A stretch of DNA of 64,000 bases from contig NZ_BAABFL010000480.1 of NCBI RefSeq assembly GCF_039540975.1, forward strand, positions 16,598-80,597, given 5' to 3'. The translations under genes and the position numbers were made by a program. This DNA is from Kistimonas scapharcae. Lineage in GTDB: Bacteria > Pseudomonadota > Gammaproteobacteria > Pseudomonadales > Endozoicomonadaceae. Position 1 is the first letter of the stretch. The number at the start of each line of letters is the position of its first letter. The notes beneath the pieces are model-generated. The model did not search any database and was not told the DNA's origin. It saw only the letters and a list, made by a program, of their open reading frames with translations. Shown here piece after piece: positions 9,313-18,860 of this stretch.

Positions 9313-10314
9313 ATGTACACGTCACACAACACCAACGATTTCCCCAGCGAAGACCCTATAGACGTCTGGGAGGCTCTTCTTAATAAACTACAGCCGTTCA
9401 CTGTTGCCCCATATTCCGAGGGTGCATTTCAAGGCCAGCTTAATCTGGCAAAACTGGGCGACATACGATTAAGCACCGCTAGAGTAACGGAACATCTTCT
9501 CCAAAAAAATGCAGCAGAAATAGCACGAAGTACGAATGATGAACTGGCTTTGATTTTTCCACTCTATAACAGCCTTGGCATTATTCAAGGCGACAATCGC
9601 TATCGACTCAGCCAAGGGCAGGGGCTGGTACTTGATTTGAACAAACCACTGACTGCCGACTTTTTTGAACCTCATCTTACCTTGAACCTGACCATCCCAA
9701 GAGAGTTGGTCTCAGGGCTTTCAGACTCATTACCCAAAGACAGCCCAATCCTTCTGGATGCCAATCAGGGTATGGGACTCCTCCTGAAAAATCACTGTCA
9801 GACATTACTGGAAACCCTAGAAACGATTGATTGCGTCAACGTCCTGGACAATCTTCCTGGACACCTGACACATTTGATCGGATTAACACTGGGCGTTTCG
9901 GCCAAAAACACTGAAAAAGTGCGCCCCACCGTAGAACAATTAAGACTGAAATCCATCTATGAAGAAATTGAAAACCAACTGCATGACCCGGAGGTAACAC
10001 CGGATCGAATCGCAAACGCTATCGGAATATCGAAAGCCTATCTGTTCAAATTACTGTCACGGGCCCACACCAGCTTTCGACAGGAAGTACTGACCAGACG
10101 ATTGAAAAAAGCCCGAAAACTCTTGCTGCAAAGCAATCTCAGCCATTTATCAGTTTCCGAAATTGCTTATCGACTTGGCTTCAACAGTCACAGTCACTTC
10201 AGCCGCAGCTTTCAAAAGGCATTTGACCAATCACCCACCGATTTTCGCAAAACCCGACTGCAAACCAAAATCGATAATGAACGACAGTTTGACCTTCCCA
10301 ATCTGAGCGCCTGA
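9313..10314 (+). CDS. AraC-family transcriptional regulator
   Basis: The C-terminal 100 residues form the double helix-turn-helix of AraC proteins (VTPDRIANAIGISKAYLFKLL and VSEIAYRLGFNSHSHFSRSF, then FDQSPTDFRK). The N-terminal 200 residues resemble the AraC_binding_2 sensor of regulators of aromatic or alkane metabolism. A frame is open from a TTG at 9244, but the ATG at 9313 has GGAG seven bases upstream, giving 333 residues. It sits 190 bases upstream of atuA on the same strand, so it may regulate the terpene cluster, although a TetR gene inside the cluster is the better local candidate. Confidence 0.88.
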   Translation: MYTSHNTNDFPSEDPIDVWEALLNKLQPFTVAPYSEGAFQGQLNLAKLGDIRLSTARVTEHLLQKNAAEIARSTNDELALIFPLYNSLGIIQGDNRYRLSQGQGLVLDLNKPLTADFFEPHLTLNLTIPRELVSGLSDSLPKDSPILLDANQGMGLLLKNHCQTLLETLETIDCVNVLDNLPGHLTHLIGLTLGVSAKNTEKVRPTVEQLRLKSIYEEIENQLHDPEVTPDRIANAIGISKAYLFKLLSRAHTSFRQEVLTRRLKKARKLLLQSNLSHLSVSEIAYRLGFNSHSHFSRSFQKAFDQSPTDFRKTRLQTKIDNERQFDLPNLSA

Positions 10315-10451
10315 GCTTTATATGGCAGGTTGTCGTATGCAGCCTGCCAAAACCCCCTCTACAAACATCCCAAACCTGCTTGCAGATAACCACTATCACG
10401 CCTACGTATTCATGAAGGCATATCGCACGAAATTTTCTTGCGCAACGTTGT

Positions 10452-10473
10452 ATACCAAGCGCTTGCTTGGTAT
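10452..10473. promoter_or_regulatory. Palindromic operator candidate upstream of atuA
   Basis: ATACCAAGC and its exact complement GCTTGGTAT flank GCTT, and the core CAAGCGCTTG is itself a perfect palindrome. It lies 32 bases before the atuA start and overlaps a possible promoter (TTGTAT at 10448, 17 bases, TATGGT at 10471). Its size and symmetry suit a TetR-family dimer, so the TetR gene at 18861 is the obvious candidate binder. The pairing is inferred, not shown. Confidence 0.65.
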
Positions 10474-10504
10474 GGTTCACTGATCCACCTGAGAGGTCTG
10501 AACT

Positions 10505-12328
10505 GTGACACGTAAAAATAACAAAACAGTTCGTATCGGTTGCGCCAGCGCCTTCTGGGGCGATACCGAAACGGCGGCTGCACAGCTAGTACAAAGCACC
10601 CGTATGGATTATCTGGTTTTCGACTACCTTGCGGAAGTAACCCTGTCAATCATGGCCGGGGCGCGCATGAAAAAACCGGATGCCGGCTATGCGCTGGATT
10701 TTGTCAGTCACGTCATGAAACCGCTACTGTCCGATATTGCCGCCAAAGGCATTCGTGTTATCAGTAATGCCGGTGGCGTTAATCCGACGGCCTGTCGCGA
10801 TGCCCTGCAAGCATTGATTCATGAGGCAGGACTGGACCTGAAAATTGCCCTTGTTGAGGGTGATAATCTGATGCCACAACTGGGCGAACTCAAGCAAAGC
10901 GGTATCACCGAGATGGATACTGGCGCCGACATGCCGGAACGTCTGGTAACCATGAACGCCTATCTCGGCGCTCCCGGTATTATCGCAGCGCTTGAGGCTG
11001 GTGCAGACATTATTATTACCGGACGCATTGCCGACAGTGCCCTGGTTACCGCGCCACTGGCTCATGAATTCCAATGGTCAACAAACGACTATGATCATCT
11101 GGCTCAGGCAAGCCTTGCAGGCCATATCATTGAATGTGGCGCGCAATGCACCGGGGGCAATTTTACTGACTGGGAAAGCGTTGAGACAGGCTACGCCAAC
11201 ATGGGTTTTCCTGTCATTGAATGCCATGCGGACGGCTCATTCATTGTCACAAAGCCCGATAATACCGGTGGTACAGTGACATGTCAGACTGTCGCAGAAC
11301 AACTGGTCTATGAGATAGGCAATCCCACTGCATACCTGTTACCTGATGTTATTTGTGACTTCAGCCAGGTGCAGCTGGAACAGGTTGAAAGCGACAACGT
11401 ACGTGTCACCGGTGCAACTGGTCTGCCACCAACCGGGCAATACAAGGTTTCTGCCACCTATATGGCAGGCTACAAATGCACCGTTGCCTTTTTGCTGGCA
11501 GGTATTGATGCTGCACAAAAGGGACAGCGGGTTGCAGAGGCCATTCTGACAAAAACCTCACACCTCTTTGAAACCCGCGGACTTGGCCGCTATGAGGATA
11601 CGTGTATCGAACTGCTGGGCACAGAAAGCACATACGGCAAACAAGCCCGGCAACAACACTCCCGGGAAGTCGTCGTCAAGATTTCCGTCAGCCACGCCAA
11701 TCAAAATGCCCTGCAACTCTTCTCCCGTGAAATAGCCCAGGCGGCCACCGCAATGGCTCCGGGTATTACCGGTGTGCTGGGAGGAAGGCCCAGTGTATGG
11801 CCTGTTATACGGCTGTATTCATTCTTGCTGGATAAAGAAAAAGTAGCTGTTTCGGTCACCTCAGGAGAGACAACACAGCCCGTCAGCATTGATACGGAAC
11901 ACAAGGACGCCGCACGCCAGACCAGCAGCGTTACAAACACGACAGCGGAACTCCCTGCCTGCACTACCAAGGTTCCACTGATCAAACTTGCTCTGGCCCG
12001 CTCTGGAGACAAAGGCAACCATGCCAACATCGGTGTGATTGCCCGTCAACCAGAATACCTGCCGTTTATTCAAACAGCCTTAACAGAAACTGCGGTTTCT
12101 GACTGGATGCAACATGTTCTGGATCCCGGGCAGGGGAAAGTCACACGCTGGGAACTGCCAGGCATTCATGCGCTGAACTTCCTACTGGAAAACAGCCTCG
12201 GCGGTGGCGGCGTTGCCAGTCTGCGAATGGATCCACAGGGCAAAGCGTTCGCTCAGCAACTGCTCGATTTTCCGGTTCCGGTGCCTGAAGAACTGGCCCG
12301 GGATATCCATCATCAAGCGACAGTGTAA
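10505..12328 (+). CDS. atuA: AtuA-like protein of acyclic terpene utilisation (DUF1446)
   Basis: This 607-residue protein has the DUF1446/AtuA fold (about residues 8-460, starting IGCASAFWGDTETAAAQLV) and the separate C-terminal AtuA domain (VPLIKLALARSGDKGNHANIG near residue 500). AtuA is needed for growth of Pseudomonas on citronellol, but its reaction is unresolved; a role in cleaving the hydroxylated C11 CoA intermediate has been suggested. The GTG start is preceded by GAGAGG. It is the first gene of the cluster and follows the palindromic operator candidate. Confidence 0.85.
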   Translation: MTRKNNKTVRIGCASAFWGDTETAAAQLVQSTRMDYLVFDYLAEVTLSIMAGARMKKPDAGYALDFVSHVMKPLLSDIAAKGIRVISNAGGVNPTACRDALQALIHEAGLDLKIALVEGDNLMPQLGELKQSGITEMDTGADMPERLVTMNAYLGAPGIIAALEAGADIIITGRIADSALVTAPLAHEFQWSTNDYDHLAQASLAGHIIECGAQCTGGNFTDWESVETGYANMGFPVIECHADGSFIVTKPDNTGGTVTCQTVAEQLVYEIGNPTAYLLPDVICDFSQVQLEQVESDNVRVTGATGLPPTGQYKVSATYMAGYKCTVAFLLAGIDAAQKGQRVAEAILTKTSHLFETRGLGRYEDTCIELLGTESTYGKQARQQHSREVVVKISVSHANQNALQLFSREIAQAATAMAPGITGVLGGRPSVWPVIRLYSFLLDKEKVAVSVTSGETTQPVSIDTEHKDAARQTSSVTNTTAELPACTTKVPLIKLALARSGDKGNHANIGVIARQPEYLPFIQTALTETAVSDWMQHVLDPGQGKVTRWELPGIHALNFLLENSLGGGGVASLRMDPQGKAFAQQLLDFPVPVPEELARDIHHQATV

Positions 12329-12342
12329 ACAGGGAGTACCGG

Positions 12343-13221
12343 ATGTCTTACCAGTCTGTTTTCAGGGATAACCTCTTTGCTGACCGCACCATCATTGTCA
12401 CCGGTGGCGGCAGTGGCATTGGGCGCTGTACGGCACACGAAATCGCCGCCCTTGGCGCCCGGGTGATCCTGATTGGCAGAAAGCCGGAAAAACTCGAGCA
12501 CGTCTGCCAGGAAATCACAGAAGACGGTGGACAGGCTTTCACGTATTCGCTGGATATCCGGAATGAAGAAAACGTCAGGGACACGGTAAACACGATTCTA
12601 TCCCGTTATGGAACAATACACGGGTTGGTCAACAACGCCGGCGGCCAGTACCCCTCTCCCTTAGAATCTATCAGCCAGAAAGGCTTTGACGCTGTTGTCA
12701 GCACCAACCTGACCGGTGGTTTTCTCATGGCCCGGGAAGTCTATAGCCAGAGCATGAAAAAAACCGGGGGTGCCATTGTCAACATTACCGCCGACAACTG
12801 GAACGGTATGCCCGGCATGGGACACTCCGGCGCAGCACGTGCCGGCATGGTGAACCTGACGAAAACCGCCGCCTTTGAATGGGGACCCAATGGCGTACGG
12901 GTTAATGCCGTTGCCCCGGGGTGGGTAGCGTCCAGCGGACTCGATACCTATGAAGGTCCGGTCAAAGCCATTATTCCAAAGCTAAAAGACAGCGTGCCAC
13001 TCAAACGATTAGCCACTGAATCAGAAATCAGTGCCACCATCTGCTTCTTACTCAGTGATGCCAGCGCCTTTATCAATGGCGAAACCATTCGTGTAGATGG
13101 TGGCGCCCCTCTGGGCACCAGCCTCTGGCCGATGCAGGCCAAAGCGCAAAACAACACACCATTCAATGGTTTTCACCGAGCCGAAACACCGGATGTACTG
13201 GCCACCAACGAGGACGACTAA
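12343..13221 (+). CDS. atuB: Short-chain dehydrogenase/reductase (AtuB position)
   Basis: This 292-residue SDR has the NAD(P) motif TGGGSGIG (near residue 22), the NNAGG element and a C-terminal INGETIRVDGG typical of classical SDRs. The usual YxxxK catalytic site is not apparent: the matching region reads GHSGAARAGM, so Tyr and Lys seem replaced. This is also seen in the 2,4-dienoyl-CoA reductase-like branch of SDRs. It occupies the place of atuB, for which oxidation of citronellol/citronellal has been proposed. Its stop overlaps the atuC start by one base (TAATG). AGGGAG before the ATG supports the start. Confidence 0.75.
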   Translation: MSYQSVFRDNLFADRTIIVTGGGSGIGRCTAHEIAALGARVILIGRKPEKLEHVCQEITEDGGQAFTYSLDIRNEENVRDTVNTILSRYGTIHGLVNNAGGQYPSPLESISQKGFDAVVSTNLTGGFLMAREVYSQSMKKTGGAIVNITADNWNGMPGMGHSGAARAGMVNLTKTAAFEWGPNGVRVNAVAPGWVASSGLDTYEGPVKAIIPKLKDSVPLKRLATESEISATICFLLSDASAFINGETIRVDGGAPLGTSLWPMQAKAQNNTPFNGFHRAETPDVLATNEDD

Positions 13222-14837
13222 TGCCGGCGATTGAATCCACCCTACAGCCTTCCTCCCAAGCTTTTCACAGTAACCGGGAAGCGATGGAATCCCATGTCAC
13301 TGCATTCCGCGCTCTGGAAGCCCTGCCCAATCAGAAGGCTCTGGAGAAAAAAGAAAAATATTCACAACGCGGCCAACTGCTCCCCAGGGAAAGATTGAAC
13401 CTGTTACTGGATCCCGAAAGTCCGTTCCTGGAACTGTCGACACTGGCTGGCTATAAGATGTATGGCGACCGAGACGGCAGCAGTGCCGGTGGCGGCTGTA
13501 TTGCAGGCATTGGGTATGTATCCGGTACCCGCTGCATGGTGGTGGTGGATAACTTTGCAGTCAAAGGCGGCACTATCACCCCTATTGGGCTAGAGAAACG
13601 CCTGCGCCTGCAACAGATTGCCCTGCAACAGAAACTCCCCACCGTGACGCTGGCCCAAAGCGGTGGAGCTGATCTGAACCATGCGACAAAAACCTTTGCC
13701 CCCGGCGGCAGAGGTTTCTATAACCAGGCACGGATGTCCGCTGCCGGTATACCTCAGGTCACTGTCGTTCATGGCAGTGCGACCGCCGGCGGTGCTTATC
13801 AACCGGCACTGTCCGACTACGTGGTCATGATTCGCAAGCAAGCTACCATGTACTTGGCGGGCCCCCCCCTGCTCAAAGCGGCGACCGGTGAAATCGCAAC
13901 GGATGAAGAACTGGGGGGGGCAGAAATGCATACCCAGTCAGCGGGAACCGGTGAGTATCTGGCAGAAAATGATCAGGACGCTATCCGCATCGCCCGTGAA
14001 ATAATGGCCCTGCTGCCATGGAGCCCCCCTGCACAGCCCGAAACAAGGCATCCCATTAGAAAGCCGAAATACCCCATTGAAGAACTGATGGGTATCATCC
14101 CGGCCGACCCTAAAACTCCCTATGATGTGGCAGAGGTTATTGCACGGATTAGCGATGACTCCGAGTTCCTCGCCTTCAAAAGCGAATATGACCAGCAAAC
14201 CGTTTGTGGTCATCTCACGATTGAAGGGCATACCTGTGGACTGATAGGCAACAATGGCCCCATCACACCGGCGGGTGCGACCAAAGCCGCCCAGTTCATC
14301 CAATTATGCGACCAGGCCAACATACCGATTCTGTTTCTCCACAACACGACCGGATTCATGGTCGGCACCGAAGTGGAACATAACGGCATCATCAAGCATG
14401 GAGCCAAGATGATTCAGGCTGTCGCCAATGCGCAAGTGCCTAAAATCAGCCTGGTCATTGGCGGTTCCTATGGTGCTGGCAACTATGCCATGTGTGGCCG
14501 CGGATTTGAGCCAGACTTCATTTTCGCCTGGCCCAACAGCGCCACAGCCGTTATGGGTGCACAGCAGGCTGGCAAAGTCCTTCGCATCGTTATGGAGGCA
14601 AAAATGGCCCGCAGCGGACAACCTGCGGATCCCGCCATGCTGGATATGATGGAAAGCAAAACGGCGGAACAGCTGGCCCAGGGCTCTACGGCACTGTCCT
14701 GCACGGCTCGCCTGTGGGACGACGGACTGATTGATCCCCGGGATACCCGCAAGGTGCTGGCCTATGTGCTGGACATTTGTCGTGAAAGTCGACAGCGGAC
14801 ACTCAACAGCAACAGTTTTGGCATCAGCCGTTTTTAA
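13221..14837 (+). CDS. atuC: Acyl-CoA carboxylase beta subunit, probably geranyl-CoA carboxylase AtuC
   Basis: This carboxyltransferase subunit (538 residues) would move CO2 from biotin to an acyl-CoA. Both crotonase-fold halves are present, with GGAYQPALSDYVVM and ATGEIATDEELGGAE in the N half and GSYGAGNYAMCGRGFEPDFIF in the C half. Relatives carboxylate 3-methylcrotonyl-CoA (LiuB) or geranyl-CoA (AtuC). The gene set around it and a glycine in GGRGFYNQA, where methylcrotonyl enzymes usually have a bulkier residue (GRIFYNQA), favour geranyl-CoA. Two 8-base homopolymers, C8 at 13862-13869 and G8 at 13913-13920, are in frame. Its partner is the biotin subunit at 16880. Confidence 0.85.
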   Translation: MPAIESTLQPSSQAFHSNREAMESHVTAFRALEALPNQKALEKKEKYSQRGQLLPRERLNLLLDPESPFLELSTLAGYKMYGDRDGSSAGGGCIAGIGYVSGTRCMVVVDNFAVKGGTITPIGLEKRLRLQQIALQQKLPTVTLAQSGGADLNHATKTFAPGGRGFYNQARMSAAGIPQVTVVHGSATAGGAYQPALSDYVVMIRKQATMYLAGPPLLKAATGEIATDEELGGAEMHTQSAGTGEYLAENDQDAIRIAREIMALLPWSPPAQPETRHPIRKPKYPIEELMGIIPADPKTPYDVAEVIARISDDSEFLAFKSEYDQQTVCGHLTIEGHTCGLIGNNGPITPAGATKAAQFIQLCDQANIPILFLHNTTGFMVGTEVEHNGIIKHGAKMIQAVANAQVPKISLVIGGSYGAGNYAMCGRGFEPDFIFAWPNSATAVMGAQQAGKVLRIVMEAKMARSGQPADPAMLDMMESKTAEQLAQGSTALSCTARLWDDGLIDPRDTRKVLAYVLDICRESRQRTLNSNSFGISRF

Positions 14838-14884
14838 GCCCGACAGTCAGGTCAACAAAAACAACATCAAGGCAGGACAGGACG

Positions 14885-16045
14885 ATGAAATTTACCGCGG
14901 AACATGAAGAACTTCGGCGCACAGTCAAAGCGTTTGTGGACAACGAGATCAACCCCAACGCGGAAACCTGGGAAAATGAAGGAATTTTTCCGGCCCATGA
15001 ACTGTTTGGCAAACTCGGTAAACTCGGCCTGCTGGGCATAGCCAAACCGGAAGCCTGGGGTGGTATGGGCCTGGATTACAGTTACCAGATGGTATTTGCC
15101 GAAGAACTCGGCCTGAGCCGTGCCGGCGGAGTAGCACTGGCCATTGGGGTCCAGACAGACATGGCGACCCCGGCGTTGGCACGCTTTGCGACGGACGACC
15201 TGAAAGAAGAGTTCCTGGCCCCCGCCATCCGCGGTGAACAAGTGGCCTGTATTGCTGTAAGTGAACCCGGTGCCGGGTCGGATGTGGCTGGTCTAAAAAC
15301 CTGGGCACGCAAGGACGGCAATGACTATGTCATCAATGGCACCAAGATGTGGATCACCAACGCCACACAGGCTGATTACATCTGTCTGCTGGCCAATACA
15401 TCAGACGACAAAGTGCACAAAAATAAGTCGCTGATCATCGTCCCGACCAATACCCCCGGCATTACCTTCTCCGACAAGCTCAACAAGCTGGGTATGCGCA
15501 GCTCCGATACCGCCCAGATCTTTTTTGATGATGTCCGCGTTCCCCAGCGTTACCGGATAGGTGCCGAGGGCATGGGCTTTATGATGCAGATGCTGCAGTT
15601 CCAGGAAGAGCGGCTGTTCGGCGCCTCCATGGCCATCAAGGGGCTGGAGATGTGCATCAACGATACCATCGAGTATTGCCGCGAACGTCGCACATTTGGC
15701 CAGCCGCTGATCGATAACCAGTACATTCATTTCCGTCTTGCCGAAATGCAGACCGAGGTCGAATCCCTGCGCGCACTGGTCTACCAGGCGACCGAAACCT
15801 ATATCAATGGCAAAGACGTCACCCAGCTGGCCAGCATGGCCAAACTCAAGGCCGGGCGCCTGTGCCGGGAAATACCCGACGGCTGCCTCCAGTTCTGGGG
15901 TGGTATGGGCTATATGTTCGAAAGCCAGATCAACCGTGCCTACCGCGATATGCGCCTGACCTCCATTGGCGGTGGTGCCGACGAGATCATGCTGGGCATC
16001 ATCTGCAAGCTCATGGGCACCCTTCCGGGCAAAAAGAAAGGTTGA
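14885..16045 (+). CDS. atuD: Acyl-CoA dehydrogenase, probably citronellyl-CoA dehydrogenase AtuD
   Basis: The 386-residue flavoprotein follows the usual acyl-CoA dehydrogenase plan: a helical N domain, a beta domain with CIAVSEPGAGSDVAGL and MWITNATQADY, and a helical C domain with the FAD/CoA contact region ERRTFGQPLI. The C-terminal QFWGGMGYMFE and DMRLTSIGGGADEIML are family hallmarks. In the Atu pathway AtuD oxidises citronellyl-CoA to geranyl-CoA, the substrate of the carboxylase encoded beside it. AGGACAGGACG before the ATG gives a clear ribosome site. A role on isovaleryl- or similar CoA cannot be excluded from sequence. Confidence 0.85.
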   Translation: MKFTAEHEELRRTVKAFVDNEINPNAETWENEGIFPAHELFGKLGKLGLLGIAKPEAWGGMGLDYSYQMVFAEELGLSRAGGVALAIGVQTDMATPALARFATDDLKEEFLAPAIRGEQVACIAVSEPGAGSDVAGLKTWARKDGNDYVINGTKMWITNATQADYICLLANTSDDKVHKNKSLIIVPTNTPGITFSDKLNKLGMRSSDTAQIFFDDVRVPQRYRIGAEGMGFMMQMLQFQEERLFGASMAIKGLEMCINDTIEYCRERRTFGQPLIDNQYIHFRLAEMQTEVESLRALVYQATETYINGKDVTQLASMAKLKAGRLCREIPDGCLQFWGGMGYMFESQINRAYRDMRLTSIGGGADEIMLGIICKLMGTLPGKKKG

Positions 16046-16052
16046 GAGGAGA

Positions 16053-16883
16053 ATGGCCATGACGTTACCAGCCTGTGAATACCTACAGCTGGAACAGCGT
16101 GACCACGCGCTGTTCGTAACCTTCAATCGTCCGGAGGTCCGCAATGCCCTGAGTCTCGCCATGGTGCAGGAATTGATGTCCGTACTGGAGGCTGCCAGCA
16201 CGGATACTACCCTGCGAGCCATCATACTCCGAGGCAGTGGCGGGCATTTCTGCGCTGGCGGCGATATCCGGGATATGGCCAATGCCCGCGCACGTCTGGG
16301 CAAAGACGACAGTGATCCTTTCTACGCACTGAACCGGTGTTTTGGTCAACTCCTGGAAATGGCAGAGCAAGCACCTCAAATGATCGTCTGTGTATTGGAA
16401 GGCACTGTCATGGGCGGAGGGTTTGGGCTGGCCTGCATCTCCGATGTCGCTCTGGCGCATAGCGAGGCCCGTTTTGCCCTGCCAGAAACATCCCTTGGGA
16501 TTCCACCCGCACAGATTGCACCGTTCGTAGTCAAACGCATCGGCCTGACCCAGGCTCGCCGCCTGGCCCTGCTGGGCGAATCCTTGTGTGGTGACGAAGC
16601 GGCAAGACTGGGTATTACCCATAGCGTATACAGCTCAACGGCGTCGCTAGAGGAGGCTCTTGCAAATACCCTGTCTCGCATCAAACGATGCGCGCCCAAA
16701 GCCAATGCCATCACCAAGCAGTTGATGCTGGCGGTTGGCAAAACCGATCTGGGCGTCTTGCTGGATGATGCCGCCAGAGCCTTTTCTGATGCTATCCAGG
16801 GGGAAGAAGGGGTTGAGGGAACGACGGCATTTATGCAAAAACGCAAACCCACGTGGGCGGCAGAACGGGAGAGTGAAGCATGA
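16053..16883 (+). CDS. atuE: Enoyl-CoA hydratase/isomerase family protein, probably AtuE
   Basis: The crotonase-fold enzyme is 276 residues from the ATG at 16053, which has GAGAGGAGA just upstream; the frame is open further back into atuD but that part is not supported. Oxyanion-hole segments GSGGHFCAGGDIRDMA and GTVMGGGFGLACISDVALA are clear, followed by FALPETSLGIPP. In the Atu pathway AtuE hydrates isohexenylglutaconyl-CoA, the product of geranyl-CoA carboxylase. The gene begins seven bases after atuD and overlaps atuF by four bases (ATGA), so translation is probably coupled. Confidence 0.85.
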   Translation: MAMTLPACEYLQLEQRDHALFVTFNRPEVRNALSLAMVQELMSVLEAASTDTTLRAIILRGSGGHFCAGGDIRDMANARARLGKDDSDPFYALNRCFGQLLEMAEQAPQMIVCVLEGTVMGGGFGLACISDVALAHSEARFALPETSLGIPPAQIAPFVVKRIGLTQARRLALLGESLCGDEAARLGITHSVYSSTASLEEALANTLSRIKRCAPKANAITKQLMLAVGKTDLGVLLDDAARAFSDAIQGEEGVEGTTAFMQKRKPTWAAERESEA

Positions 16884-18844
16884 CCGTATTCATCAAAATA
16901 CTGGTCGCCAACCGGGGTGAAATCGCGGTACGTGTCATGCGTACCGCCAAAGCCCTGGGTTATCGAACGGTAGCCGTTTACAGCGAAGCTGACAGCCACT
17001 CACCGCATGTCACTATGGCTGATCAGGCTGTCTGTATTGGTCCAGCGGCTGTCGGGGAATCCTACCTTCGTTCGGATAACATCCTCGAGGCCGCCAGACG
17101 CACCGGTGCAGATGCCATTCACCCTGGCTACGGTTTTCTGTCAGAGAATGCGGCTTTTGCCCGCGCCTGTGTCGAAGCAGGTTTAGTCTTTATCGGCCCA
17201 CGTCCGGACGCCATCGAATTGATGGGCTGTAAACGACAATCCAAAATCGCCATGCAGGCGGCAGGCGTTCCCTGCATTCCTGGCTATGAAGGCAATGAGC
17301 AGGATAACGACAGCCTCGAGAAGGCGGCCATGGCTATTGGCTTTCCACTGATGATCAAGGCATCCGCTGGCGGTGGTGGTCGCGGTATGCGTCTGGTTCA
17401 TGATGAGAGCACATTGATAGAATCCCTGGAACGCGCCCGCAGTGAAGCCGAAAATGCCTTTGGCAATGGCCAGCTGATTCTTGAAAAGGCCATCCTCCAG
17501 CCCCGCCATGTGGAAATTCAGGTCTTTGCTGACCAGCAGGGCAATACGGTTTACCTCGGGGAACGGGATTGCTCCATTCAGCGCCGACACCAGAAAGTCG
17601 TCGAGGAAGCCCCATCACCGGCCGTTGATTCAAATCTGAGACAACGTATGGGGGAAGCTGCGGTTCAAGCGGCCAAAACCTGCAACTATATCGGCGCGGG
17701 TACCGTGGAATTCCTGCTGGACCAGAGTGGCGAGTTTTATTTCCTCGAAATGAATACCCGACTGCAGGTCGAACACCCTGTCACTGAGTTGATTACCGGT
17801 ACCGACCTGGTCGCCTGGCAGCTGGATATTGCCGCCGGCAAGCCACTGTCTCTGCGGCAGGATGAAATTGCCCTGAATGGCCATGCCATTGAAGTTCGAC
17901 TGTATGCAGAAGATCCTGCCAACCAATTCATGCCTCAGGCAGGCGTTATCCAGCGCTGGCAACCCGTCGAGGCCCCTGGTATCCGTACCGATGAGGGTAT
18001 AGCCACGGGAAGCTCCGTAACACCGCATTATGACCCGATGCTCGCCAAAATCATTGCCTGGGGGAAAGACCGGGAAGAAGCACGTCGTCGTCTTGTATGC
18101 GCTATTGAAGATACCGCACTGGCAGGTATCAAGAGCAACCGCAGCTGGCTGGCCGCTATTTTGTCCCACCAAGCCTTTATCAATGGCGAGGCGACCACGG
18201 CATTTCTTGAACAGTATGGCGATGCGGTGGCAGAACGGAGTCAATCGCCCTCAACACAGCTGTTAGCGATCGCTGCGGTTCTCATGCACCCTCACTACAG
18301 CGGGGAAAATTCACTGAGCGGGTGGCGCAGCACTGAAGTGTCCAGCCGATGCTGTACACTGGCCTGTGATGACAAAGAAACACCCGTGACCATCACTCAA
18401 CACGATGGAGAGTATCGGGTTGAAGTCAATAGTGAGCATTTCACTATCGCACTTCTGGACAGCAAAGATCACACAATCTCACTCCGGATTGATGGCGTCA
18501 GGGAAACCGTCACCTTCAGCAAACAGGCTGGCGCACTGTATATATCAACGGCGGCGGGTGACTACACCTTCCATGACCGTACCCTGCTGCCGGCAAGCAG
18601 CTCAGACCAGGCCGGCGACGGACGTATCAAAGCCAGCATGGACGGCCTGATTGTCGATGTGCTGGTCGAGGCAGGACAAAGCGTCAGCCGCGGCCAAACA
18701 GTCATGGTGCTGGAAGCCATGAAAATGGAACATCCTTTGAAAGCGGATTGCGACGGTATCCTTTGCTCGTTGGAAGTGGCATCCGGCGAACAGGTCCGCA
18801 GCCGTCAACTGCTGGCCACGATTGAACCGGACACCGCCGCCTGA
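16880..18844 (+). CDS. atuF: Acyl-CoA carboxylase alpha subunit (biotin carboxylase plus BCCP), AtuF
   Basis: This 654-residue subunit carries an N-terminal biotin carboxylase (KILVANRGEIAVRVMRTAK, then the ATP-grasp loop KASAGGGGRGMR and EMNTRLQVEHPVTE) and a C-terminal biotinyl domain with the attachment Lys in VLEAMKMEHPL, about 40 residues from the end. It pairs with AtuC to form the carboxylase holoenzyme. The middle region that bridges to the beta subunit is present, so the length is normal for methylcrotonyl/geranyl-CoA carboxylases. Specificity is set by the beta subunit and context, not by this protein. Confidence 0.88.
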   Translation: MTVFIKILVANRGEIAVRVMRTAKALGYRTVAVYSEADSHSPHVTMADQAVCIGPAAVGESYLRSDNILEAARRTGADAIHPGYGFLSENAAFARACVEAGLVFIGPRPDAIELMGCKRQSKIAMQAAGVPCIPGYEGNEQDNDSLEKAAMAIGFPLMIKASAGGGGRGMRLVHDESTLIESLERARSEAENAFGNGQLILEKAILQPRHVEIQVFADQQGNTVYLGERDCSIQRRHQKVVEEAPSPAVDSNLRQRMGEAAVQAAKTCNYIGAGTVEFLLDQSGEFYFLEMNTRLQVEHPVTELITGTDLVAWQLDIAAGKPLSLRQDEIALNGHAIEVRLYAEDPANQFMPQAGVIQRWQPVEAPGIRTDEGIATGSSVTPHYDPMLAKIIAWGKDREEARRRLVCAIEDTALAGIKSNRSWLAAILSHQAFINGEATTAFLEQYGDAVAERSQSPSTQLLAIAAVLMHPHYSGENSLSGWRSTEVSSRCCTLACDDKETPVTITQHDGEYRVEVNSEHFTIALLDSKDHTISLRIDGVRETVTFSKQAGALYISTAAGDYTFHDRTLLPASSSDQAGDGRIKASMDGLIVDVLVEAGQSVSRGQTVMVLEAMKMEHPLKADCDGILCSLEVASGEQVRSRQLLATIEPDTAA

Positions 18845-18860
18845 CCATGGACTACCGATA

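Noticed and set aside
15401..16303. A 300-codon minus-strand open frame across atuD and atuE
   Set aside because: It spans two well-supported genes on the other strand and has no recognisable domain.
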